33,235 bases of DNA from Candidatus Yaniella excrementigallinarum (GTDB taxonomy: Bacteria; Actinomycetota; Actinomycetes; Actinomycetales; Micrococcaceae), in NCBI GenBank assembly GCA_019113675.1, contig DXHA01000054.1, forward strand, positions 1 through 33,235, given 5' to 3'. The translations under genes were made by a program, and so were the position numbers. Positions 24,010 to 32,400 of this stretch are shown one piece after another; the first letter of the stretch is position 1; each line of letters opens with the position of its first letter. The notes below the pieces were generated by a model. That model did no database searches and was not told the origin of the DNA. It saw nothing but the letters and a program-made list of their open reading frames with translations.

Positions 24010-25860
24010 ATGGAATTCTCGACATCGTCGGCTGAATTTGAAGGATCTGACAGCCACTCCGCTTTCCCGTCTATTGTCGAACCTAAGTTGCGTTCGTTGT
24101 TAAACACAGGACCGTCCGCCACTGATCTGGACCAAGAGGCTGCCCATACGGCTCATGGCTGGTTGGATTTAGCTCACGAATCAGCCTATGCCGACGACCT
24201 GGATAGGGCCTTAGCATGCGCTACAAAAGGCCTGGCAAGCACGGGTACCAACCCCGATATTAAACTTGCGCTGTATAGGCTCATCGCATCGGTTCATCAC
24301 AAACTTGATGACGAGGATGCTATGCAACAAGCTATCTCGCAACGTACCGCACTGCTGCGCTCAGTAGGTCAAACACACCAGGCCGATATGGAAGACCAGC
24401 TGGGTTCCATATTGTTTGCAGAAGCCGACGGGTTTGCCTCCACGGTGTTATCTGGAGTAGCGGATCAAGAACGCAACCGGGGTACCACCGACACTGTGTT
24501 GGCCGACGTGCTGATCGGTTTGGCGGTCTATCAACTCAGCCAAATGCGCGGCGAAGAAGCCCTAGAGCTAATCGAAGAGGCCGTTGCCATACAGCGCCGG
24601 CGGATCGACGAAGGCCTGCATCTATCAGCCGGTTCACAGGCGAATACCGAAATGTTTTTGGCCCACCTGAAATTTATGAATGAACAGGTTGACGAGGCCG
24701 ATGAGCTTTCTAAAAAGATTTTAGAGTCCGGGTGTAACCGTGCGGTTCGGGCCGCGATGTGGATGATGCAGGCAGTTATTGCCCACCACCAGAATGACAT
24801 GTCTGAAGCCGCAAGTTTCGGCATTCGAGCATTGGAACTTTATGCCCGGCTACGAATTCGGCCCGGTGCCGCTTCTGCTGCTTCACTGGTGGCCTCCGTG
24901 GCACGGCGCGCAGATAAACACCAACTGTCAGTGCTGGCCTGGAAGGTGGCGGTAGATCAAGCCGAACAAGGTGAGGTTGAAGAAGCTTCTGGCCTTGTTG
25001 CAGCATTGGGGCACCAGCTGTTAGACGCCGGTGAAGTCACCGAGGCCGAGGAAGTCTTATCCGGTTTGGTCACCCGAGAGAAGCTGACAGGCAATTACCA
25101 AGTCTTAGCCCATGCTCTTATTGATCTCGGCAATGCGGTCTCTCGTCAGCAGCGTCATCAAGATGCCATTACTCACTGGCGCGATTCCATTGACGCCTTT
25201 CTGAAAGTTGACGCGGTGCACGAAGCCGCTCGCACCAGCCTGGGTGCTGGTATGAAACTTGCCGAGTCACAAGACGAAACGGTATTTGCTGAGGCAGAAG
25301 AATTAATGCGCCAGGCAATCGAGATGTCTAAGGCCTGTGAAGACCCCACCGTAGAGACCCAAGGTTTGCGTGAGTTGGCGAAACTTTTATGCGACCAAAC
25401 CAAGCCGGAGGGCTTAGAACTCTACGATCAGGCCATCCAGTTAGCTAATAATGACGACATTCGCTATGTAGCCGCCGAGCTGACCCGCCAAAAGGCACGT
25501 GCCTATGCACTCTTTGGCAAAACCAATAAGGCGGTAGCGACTGCTCTAACTGCTGCCGATATGTTTGAAGATGAGGCCGAACTCGATATGGGCCACGGCT
25601 GTGAACTGTTGGCTGGCAAGATTTTGTTAGAAAACCAGAAATGGTTGGAAGCCACAACCTTGTTTACCACGATCGCCGATGCCGAAGAAATTCAACCTCA
25701 GCTACGTCGTGCCGCACTGCTGGGGCTTTCTACTGCGCTTCAAGGGCGCGGGGAACAGCAGGAATCGCAACTGGTCAAACAACAGGCTGAGCGGATCCAG
25801 GTGGAGACACCGTTGACAACCGAACACGAGTTCACCGCAGAACACTTTTTTGACGACTAA
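24010..25860 (+). CDS. Tetratricopeptide-repeat protein
   Basis: A 616-residue, acidic, almost wholly helical protein with many Ala/Leu/Glu-rich paired helices of TPR type. Examples are AHGWLDLAHESAYADDLDRA and LADVLIGLAVYQLSQMRGEE, each followed by a second helix beginning ALxL or ALELIEEA. No signal peptide or membrane segment is seen, so it should be cytoplasmic and act as a scaffold for protein partners. It is not recognised beyond that. It is transcribed alone and is divergent from the NUDIX operon. Its stop overlaps the stop of the convergent phosphotransferase by four bases (CTAA, 25857-25860). Confidence 0.82.
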   Translation: MEFSTSSAEFEGSDSHSAFPSIVEPKLRSLLNTGPSATDLDQEAAHTAHGWLDLAHESAYADDLDRALACATKGLASTGTNPDIKLALYRLIASVHHKLDDEDAMQQAISQRTALLRSVGQTHQADMEDQLGSILFAEADGFASTVLSGVADQERNRGTTDTVLADVLIGLAVYQLSQMRGEEALELIEEAVAIQRRRIDEGLHLSAGSQANTEMFLAHLKFMNEQVDEADELSKKILESGCNRAVRAAMWMMQAVIAHHQNDMSEAASFGIRALELYARLRIRPGAASAASLVASVARRADKHQLSVLAWKVAVDQAEQGEVEEASGLVAALGHQLLDAGEVTEAEEVLSGLVTREKLTGNYQVLAHALIDLGNAVSRQQRHQDAITHWRDSIDAFLKVDAVHEAARTSLGAGMKLAESQDETVFAEAEELMRQAIEMSKACEDPTVETQGLRELAKLLCDQTKPEGLELYDQAIQLANNDDIRYVAAELTRQKARAYALFGKTNKAVATALTAADMFEDEAELDMGHGCELLAGKILLENQKWLEATTLFTTIADAEEIQPQLRRAALLGLSTALQGRGEQQESQLVKQQAERIQVETPLTTEHEFTAEHFFDD

Positions 25861-27047
25861 TGCGGACCTAATAATTGTTCGGCCACCGATAGGTAAGCCG
25901 CACCGGTAGCCCGGGTGACATCATCAGGCTGATATGCCGGAATCAGACTCAAGACCACGGCCGCTGACCGTACCGCCAGGGCAACCGGGTTTGTGTACGG
26001 TGCTAACTGCTGAAAAAATCGTTGCGCAGTTTGCCAGCCCCATTGATGATGTCCGGGTTGTCCCAGTACTGCCAGATGGCCGATCAAACATGCATAGTCA
26101 TCTACCCGATAGCCGGGTCCGGCCCCGTCGATATCTAGGATGTGTTGTATCCGACCGGTGGAGGGATCTACCAGAATATGGGCTTCATAAAGGTCAGCAT
26201 GGGTTGGTACTAAGGGCCCCAAATCTAGTCCCTGGTGGGCCTGTTCCAAGCGGTTACCCAAGTGGGCCAAACGGGCGTCATATGCTGGCATGGCTTGGCG
26301 TGCTACTGCCACAAATTCCTGGTGGCGCTCGGCCCAGGATCGCCGGTATGGGTAGTCCATGACCTCGGGGGGAAACCGATCGAGAATTTCGATGAGCTCG
26401 CGGGGATCAAAGGGGTTGTGTGCCCCTTCGCTTCGGATGAGCTCGCCTAGTGGCATACCGTGACCACCGGCTAGTGCCAACACGTCTTTTATGGGTGGTC
26501 GCACCGGGGTAGCTACCGGCACACCTGCTTGCCCAAGGGTCAGGTGGGTGTCGTACAGTCCAGCGGCCATATCTGGGCGCAGGACTTTCAAATAGATCGT
26601 GTCGCCTACTGCCCCGGGGAACAGCGGGGCAAGGTAAGCTTTGAACACTGCACGGTTCATTGGCCGATATATAACCGTGTGCAGGCCGGTTAGTTGGCGA
26701 TTACCAGTGAAATTTCTCCGTACCGTTGAAGGTGTTGCTGCTAATTTCAATCCCGGCAGCAGTGGGTCCTGCGGATGTTCCCACACAAACATTGAGTGTC
26801 CGCCGTAGGAAATGGCGCGACCGGGCGCTTCAATTGGGACCGGGGCGGTTGTCAGACCGTAGTAAAAATGGCCCACTCCCCCATGATGGTGAGCCGTAAC
26901 CTCAGCTATGGCGTAATAGTGTCCGCCACGAAGTTGGACATCGTGCAGTGTTGCACTGGTGAGCCGCCGATTCGTAGTGGCCGTGGCTTCGTGAAGCACT
27001 CCGGTCAGTTCAGCGCCGCTAAACGGCCCGAAACCGCCAGCAATCAT
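25857..27047 (-). CDS. Aminoglycoside phosphotransferase-like kinase
   Basis: A 396-residue protein with the kinase-like APH fold. The catalytic loop reads THADLYEAHILVD and the metal-binding loop ILDIDGAGPG. The usual Asn of the H-x-D-x4-N loop is His here. I recall related actinobacterial phosphotransferases with Gln at that place, so the loss may be a family feature. The N-terminal 120 residues are beta-rich and not obviously kinase. The substrate is unknown; a resistance role is not supported. The ATG at 27047 is 12 nt after the stop of the upstream gene (27060). Confidence 0.75.
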   Translation of the reverse strand: MIAGGFGPFSGAELTGVLHEATATTNRRLTSATLHDVQLRGGHYYAIAEVTAHHHGGVGHFYYGLTTAPVPIEAPGRAISYGGHSMFVWEHPQDPLLPGLKLAATPSTVRRNFTGNRQLTGLHTVIYRPMNRAVFKAYLAPLFPGAVGDTIYLKVLRPDMAAGLYDTHLTLGQAGVPVATPVRPPIKDVLALAGGHGMPLGELIRSEGAHNPFDPRELIEILDRFPPEVMDYPYRRSWAERHQEFVAVARQAMPAYDARLAHLGNRLEQAHQGLDLGPLVPTHADLYEAHILVDPSTGRIQHILDIDGAGPGYRVDDYACLIGHLAVLGQPGHHQWGWQTAQRFFQQLAPYTNPVALAVRSAAVVLSLIPAYQPDDVTRATGAAYLSVAEQLLGPH

Positions 27048-27059
27048 TGCTGTCCTGAC

Positions 27060-27893
27060 TTAGATGGCCCGACGACGTTTGAGAACTTTATCCAGGTCCA
27101 GGCGGGTATTGGCCTTTTCGGTAATTTTTTCTTGATACTGGCTTGAAACCCCTTCGCTAAGCTGCACTTGGCGTGAGGGTGTAGGCTCTTGCGGGGGCTC
27201 CAGCGGTTCTGGTGCTGCACGTGTTACCTCTGGGGTTTCCAGGTACATCGGCCGTGGCAGTGGTTTACCTGCAGGTACCGGGGTGGGCGCCGGTTCAACG
27301 GGTTCTTGAGTTTCGGCAACCGGTTCAGCTTCTTGCGGTTCAGGTTGGTCAGCCACATCAAAGACTTCGTCGTTGGTTTCGATCGGTTCCTGCTCCTGGC
27401 GAGTTTCGGCTTGATAATTCGCGATGCTAGTTTCAAAACCTTCGGAAATGCTCAGCCGTTCGCGCTCACGAGCTCGTCTTTTGGAATCTAAGATCACCAG
27501 ACCCCGAAGGGCGGCATAGCTGGCAGCGGTGATCAGCAAGCTAATTCCTGCGGTAAGCCAGGTTCCAGCACCGAAGATGCCAGCAATACCGGTTACAACA
27601 GCAACGAGCAGGGCAAGGGCCCCGAGGGTAAAAATGGTCAGGCGGCCCCAGCGAATTGAGAATCCAGTGCCGCCGGAGGTGGTCGAAGAGGGGGAAGTGT
27701 TCATAGCTTTCCTTCGTTGGCGGGATCCGCGGCTCTTACGAGTCCGCAATGCGACGTCCGGTCGTCGGGCAAGGAGCACTACGCCAGCTACGACGACGAC
27801 AGCGATGACCAGTGAGGTCGCAATATCGATTTCGGGCAAGAATCCGAGCGTAGCGGCTAATGACTCTTGAAGCTCTCGGATACGGTTGTCCAC
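27060..27893 (-). CDS. Hypothetical membrane protein with Pro/Glu-rich tail
   Basis: A 277-residue protein of unknown function. It starts with a short helix RIRELQESLAATLG and a membrane segment (TSLVIAVVVVAGVVLLA). A basic linker follows, then a membrane hairpin (about residues 80-135). The next part is charged, and a low-complexity run of Pro, Glu and Val (about 175-235) follows. The C-terminus is basic and ends in LDKVLKRRRAI. The GTG at 27893 is chosen because TATCGT sits 7 nt upstream. An ATG at 28046 would overlap the previous gene, and an internal ATG at 27704 would lose the first membrane segment. It could be a septal or envelope scaffold, but nothing proves it. Confidence 0.65.
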   Translation of the reverse strand: MDNRIRELQESLAATLGFLPEIDIATSLVIAVVVVAGVVLLARRPDVALRTRKSRGSRQRRKAMNTSPSSTTSGGTGFSIRWGRLTIFTLGALALLVAVVTGIAGIFGAGTWLTAGISLLITAASYAALRGLVILDSKRRARERERLSISEGFETSIANYQAETRQEQEPIETNDEVFDVADQPEPQEAEPVAETQEPVEPAPTPVPAGKPLPRPMYLETPEVTRAAPEPLEPPQEPTPSRQVQLSEGVSSQYQEKITEKANTRLDLDKVLKRRRAI

Positions 27894-27900
27894 TCTTATT

Positions 27901-27906
27901 ACGATA
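27901..27906 (-). promoter_or_regulatory. -10 box for a leaderless transcript
   Basis: On the minus strand TATCGT lies 7 nt before the GTG at 27893, in the 77-nt gap behind the acetyltransferase gene. Confidence 0.45.
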
Positions 27907-27970
27907 TACTGCGCCACAAAGAAGTGGTCGATATTGGCCGCGTGTGTTGCCAGGTTTAGCGACCGATACG

Positions 27971-28591
27971 CTAGGCCAGCCGCGACAGCAGGCCACCGGC
28001 TGGTAGTTCGGATGCGGTTATGGCATATGATTCGTGATCGCGCCATCGACCGTTGATGTGGATATAATCTTCACGTATCCCTTCGGAACGCATCCCAAGT
28101 TTTTCCACTACACGCAGCGAAGCGCGGTTGTCCGGAACAATATTGATTTCGATTCGATGTAATCCAACACGGGTCAGCAGGTAATCGCAGGCTAATGCCA
28201 CGGCGGTGGGGACAATGTTTTGTCCGGCTCGGTCTCGATCAATCCAGTAGCCCAGCGTTGTTGAGCGCATTGCGCCCCATAACACCGGTGCGGCGATGAG
28301 CTGTCCGACCAACTGTGATTTGTTTTCGTGGTCATCCTGAAAGAAAATTGCCCAAGGATATGACACGGCTGCGGCACCGTCGCGATTATACGCCCGAATC
28401 ATGGATCCGTATGTCGTGGGCGTTGGGCGCCCGCTGGGATCTGTGGCTTCCCAAGGCGCCAGCCAGTCAGTGTTGCGCTGGCGGACCTCGTACCATTGTC
28501 TGCGGTGCACATAGCGCAGTGGCGCCAACTTCACGTTGCCGTGTTGGACCGTGACGGGCCAGCTGGTTGGCAGGGCAGAAAATGGGTTCAT
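27971..28591 (-). CDS. RimJ/RimL-type GNAT acetyltransferase
   Basis: A 206-residue acetyl-CoA-dependent N-acetyltransferase, probably acting on protein N-termini or small amines. Family marks are LAPLRYVHRRQWYEVRQRN near the start and STTLGYWIDRDRAGQNIVPT for the acetyl-CoA region. HRIEINIVPDNRASLRVVEK and LGMRSEGIREDYIHINGRWR complete the pattern. The ATG at 28591 has TACAAT 6 nt upstream, so a leaderless start is likely. The gene is divergent from the cyclo-ligase gene. Confidence 0.87.
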   Translation of the reverse strand: MNPFSALPTSWPVTVQHGNVKLAPLRYVHRRQWYEVRQRNTDWLAPWEATDPSGRPTPTTYGSMIRAYNRDGAAAVSYPWAIFFQDDHENKSQLVGQLIAAPVLWGAMRSTTLGYWIDRDRAGQNIVPTAVALACDYLLTRVGLHRIEINIVPDNRASLRVVEKLGMRSEGIREDYIHINGRWRDHESYAITASELPAGGLLSRLA

Positions 28592-28597
28592 GACACC

Positions 28598-28603
28598 ATT
28601 GTA
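28598..28603 (-). promoter_or_regulatory. -10 box for a leaderless transcript
   Basis: On the minus strand TACAAT lies 6 nt before the ATG at 28591. Confidence 0.5.
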
Positions 28604-28649
28604 GGGTCTGTGGGGTTGGTGATGTATTTGCAGGTGTGGTTTGCGGTGT

Positions 28650-28655
28650 CACAAT
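28650..28655 (+). promoter_or_regulatory. Possible -10 box for a leaderless transcript
   Basis: CACAAT lies 7 nt before the ATG at 28663; the first base departs from TAnnnT. Confidence 0.35.
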
Positions 28656-28662
28656 TGAGATT

Positions 28663-29280
28663 ATGATTAACGAAACCAAGGATCAGTTGCGTCGCGATTT
28701 TTTCAGCCAGCGCAAACAATTGGGAACTCAGGAGCGCCGTCGTCAGTCCGATGTGTTGTGTGGGTTGTTGTTGGACTGGTATCGAGGCCTGGAGGCTGCC
28801 CAGCGTCGCGCCAAGAAGGTGGCATTGACGATTAAGTTTGGCACCGAACCGGATACCGATCCAATCATGGAAGCGTTGTACGGTGATGGGGTGGAAGTAT
28901 GGGTACCGATCTCGCATCGGGATCGTTCCATGTCCTGGACGCAGTGGTGGCCGGATGTGGAAATGCAAAAATCGGCGCTGGCCCCGATCCTTGAACCAAC
29001 TGGTCAACGATTTGGTCCGGAAGCTGTAGTCGATGCTGATGTAGTGTTTGTGCCGGCGTTGGCGGCCGATACCGCCGGGTACCGGTTAGGTAAGGGTGGC
29101 GGTTATTATGACCGGTTTTTGGCCATGTTGCCTACGCTCAGCGCTAATGTACCTACACTTATTACTCCGGTTTTTGACCACGAGTTTTTTGCGGCGGAAA
29201 CTGAAGCGTTTCCGGTTGGGGAACACGACTTGCCAGTGCAGGCGGTAGCTACAGCACAGTCTGGAATTGTGTGGTGTTAG
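28663..29280 (+). CDS. 5-formyltetrahydrofolate cyclo-ligase
   Basis: A 205-residue ATP-dependent enzyme that converts 5-formyl-THF to 5,10-methenyl-THF. The signature GYRLGKGGGYYDRFLA (with GKGGGYYD binding ATP) is present, together with DVVFVPALAADTAG and the basic N-terminal helix TKDQLRRDFFSQRKQL. The ATG at 28663 is chosen over an ATG at 28636 because of family length. Its stop overlaps that of the small basic protein by four bases (TTAG, 29277-29280). Confidence 0.92.
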   Translation: MINETKDQLRRDFFSQRKQLGTQERRRQSDVLCGLLLDWYRGLEAAQRRAKKVALTIKFGTEPDTDPIMEALYGDGVEVWVPISHRDRSMSWTQWWPDVEMQKSALAPILEPTGQRFGPEAVVDADVVFVPALAADTAGYRLGKGGGYYDRFLAMLPTLSANVPTLITPVFDHEFFAAETEAFPVGEHDLPVQAVATAQSGIVWC

Positions 29281-29495
29281 TAGTGTGGCGGTTTTTGTTC
29301 AAGCAGCCACCGGTCGCGTTCCGTTAGTTTCTTATCTGAACGCGGTTTTGATCTCACCGCGTCGATCCGTGGTTCTGGACCGTTGGCTGTTGTTGGGCCG
29401 GTTCCGGGAGCTGTTGCCCGACGAGGCTTGCGCCTGGTGGCCTTCCGAGAGCGTTGTTTACAGTGTTCTTCAGCGTTGTGGTTGTCGTCGGGCAT
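29277..29495 (-). CDS. Small basic protein ending in a conserved-looking Arg/Trp tail
   Basis: A 72-residue, strongly basic protein (many Arg, Lys, Pro) that ends LTERDRWLLEQKPPHY. That tail looks like one I have seen on short hypothetical proteins of other actinobacteria, which is why this strand is chosen over an overlapping plus-strand frame (29267-29497). The ATG at 29495 begins 2 nt after the TAA of the large helicase-like gene upstream on the same strand, so the two are co-translated. It may be a nucleic-acid-binding partner. Confidence 0.6.
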   Translation of the reverse strand: MPDDNHNAEEHCKQRSRKATRRKPRRATAPGTGPTTANGPEPRIDAVRSKPRSDKKLTERDRWLLEQKPPHY

Positions 29496-29497
29496 AG

Positions 29498-32400
29498 TTA
29501 TTCTTCGGTGTTTTGTGGTGTAGCCACCGTGGTATCTGAATCTACTGGCGATGTCTCGGTCGTCTCTGTTTGCTGAGGTAGCTGTAGTAGGTCAGCATAA
29601 CTATCTGTGATACCGATGGGGTCCGTGAAGACGTCGATGGCCCACAGTGTTGTATTGCGCCACCCAAGTTGTGCCAATTGGGCCGGAATGGTTCGTGTGC
29701 GAGTCCGCAGCGCTGTCTGATGGTGACGTGGTGCACCATCGTAAGCGACCGCCACCGGCTGATAGTCGCTAACATGCTGAGACCGATGCTGAGCGGAAGT
29801 GTATAAATACAGGTCAGCGAAACCATGGGTATCAAAATGGTAGCTGGCACCGCGGTCGGTTAAGTGCTGTACAAAATCGTGGCTCAGGTAGTCCAGTGCT
29901 GTGGATTGTGTAGTTGACTGAGATGGTTCTGAGCTGGCCGGTAAATTAGTCAGCAGGTCCCAGAAGTAGTATGCCCCGGACATGAGATTATCGAAGTTGA
30001 TTTCATGTGGATGTATGGCGGTAAAGATGCTGATGTGTTTACGGGCCCTGGTAAAACTGGTGGCATAGTATTCCACTCCGTGATGTTCAGATAGCGGGCC
30101 GAAATGGTGAACGACTTTGCCGCTGGCAGTCCGACCGTAGCCCAGGGTGAAGATAATGTCGTCGGCGACCACGCCGTGGGCACGTTCCATAGGGGCTACA
30201 ATGAACGCTTCATTGCTTGGTGCGGTATCGGCGGAAAAGAATTTGGTAGCCCACCGGTGGTTAGGCAGATTATATCGAATCGATTCGGCGATACGACGGG
30301 CGTGCGCCGTGTTGGCTGCTATAACGGCAAGTGAACGTTCCGGGTGGTCCCGGAAGTGTTCGAATACTGCATCAACGGTCCGTGTAACCTCGGCGGTGGT
30401 AGATTCCACGCCGTCATCACCCATTCCGGGGCTGCCAGGCTCGGTGAGATATTCAGCGGTGAGCCCTACGTGGGAGCCACTGGCCAGTTCTTGTGGCGTG
30501 GCAGCACGGTCAAGGGCGCCATCGTAGAGTTGCTGACCAAGCATGCGGGTCAAATACTGATTAACTCCGCGATGTAAAGTTTTCAGCGGCACCACAGGTA
30601 GCACACGGGTTAGCGCCCGGTGCATAGATTCTGCTTGACGTGGCTGTGAGGCCCGCGCGGTCGGGTCAATTGAGACCTGGAATGCCACAGGCCGTCCTGA
30701 GACGGCATCGCCAAAAGCCACGACCTGTTCGGCACGTGAGATTGCGCCAAGTCCGGTTGCCAGCCCAATGGTTTCGGCATCAAGGACCAAGACCGTGTCG
30801 AAGGTGACTGAGGCTGGCAGTTCGGCCAGGGCAAGTGGTGACGTCGTTAGGATAGGTACCAGTGGTTGCAACAACCGGGGGTTGATGCTCAAAATGGTTT
30901 CCACATTGGCCCCGCCGGTACGCAGTAGACGACGCAATGAGTCGGCTGCATCTGGGTAGCTTCTGGTAGCTTTTTCCCACACTGTAGCTAATGAGTGCCG
31001 TACCCTAGAGGGCCCGGACGCGAGGTGGGCGCTATCGGCTATCCGAAACTCTTCTTCCAAACGAGCAAGTTGTGTGCCGCTGGTAGCGGCCAAATGCTCA
31101 TCTGCTGAAACCATAGCTTCTAGCGCAGATTGCCACCATGCTACCTCGAGTTCTGAGGTGACCTGGTCTGATGTAACACCGCGCGTTTGGAAATCATGTA
31201 GTAGTTCCTCTAACCCCTGTTCGGTGAGCTGGTCGATGACGATGGTCCGCTCCGGCAGAGTGTGCAGGGTGTGGGAGTCCGCTACCAGTTGCGACAACAC
31301 TTCGTGGAGGGTACCGGCATCAAGCTTGGTCAAATGCTCAGCTTCGGTGGGTGCTGGTGCCAGCATGTCTTGTAGCTGATTGAGATTATCGAAGAGCTCA
31401 TTAATATCTGTGGCAAGAGATTCGATGCCGGTAGGAATCACCGGGTTGCGTTTTGAAGATGCCCATTGCGTCCAAGCGTTCAGCTGGTTTTGCACTTGGA
31501 CCAATGCGTCATGCAAATTCGGTATATCAACACCGGGACGGATATATTCTCTGGCCAGCCACCGTAAACGTGTGCGAGTCATGGCCGACATATCGATGCC
31601 CTGCTGTTTGCGCCAGGAACCCGTGGCTGTGGCAGCGATTAGGTCGGTTACCGGACGATCGAAAATATCTGGCGTGAACTTGTCTAGGGTATCGCGTACT
31701 TCGCGCAGCAGTTCAACCTGTTTGGTCCACTCGGTGATAGTGGTGCCCATGGTCAGCTGAGCGTGTGTGGTTGCCGCTTCGAACCGCGGTGCAACCTCAG
31801 AAAGCTGGTCGTTGACCTGTTGTGCCAATTCGAATGCCGCTTCTGCTTCATGAACGTTGCGCAGACGTGCACCATACCACGGTGATTGTGTGGCGCTTTG
31901 TTCAAATGCACCAAGTTCGGCGGCATAACGCAATTGTTCAGCGACTTGTTCACGATCTACTGTGGCGTCCAGTACGGAACGCTTGAGTCGCACAGCTGTG
32001 GCCGGTGCCGGGTCGGCATTCATCAGTGTGACTAGCTCGTTCATGGCTTGGATGGGAGAACATTGCCAGCGTTCTCGGACCTCATGCAAAGAACGTCCGT
32101 GTTCTAGTAGCTGGCGGCGTACATCGCGCAGCGTTTCGTGGATACGTCGTACCGCAGGTTCTTTGGCGCGTTCAGCCGATAGCAGGGAACGCACCAACTG
32201 GTCGGTGACCTCTTTTGGACCAGTATCAGCTTGGACGCTCAACAGTAGTGGGTCAAGTTGTATTTCGGCTAATCGATTGGAAAACTCGGAAAGCGTTGAG
32301 GTGTTTTCTGCCACGACCAGTACGCGTTTGCCCTCTTGAGCTAATCCGACGGCTGCCCCGACGGCGGTTTGGGTTTGCCCGGTTCCGGGAGGGGCTGAGA

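Noticed and set aside
29267-29497. Plus-strand frame of 76 codons after the cyclo-ligase
   Set aside because: Antisense to the small basic protein, which has the conserved-looking tail and coupling to the large gene; the plus frame resembles nothing.
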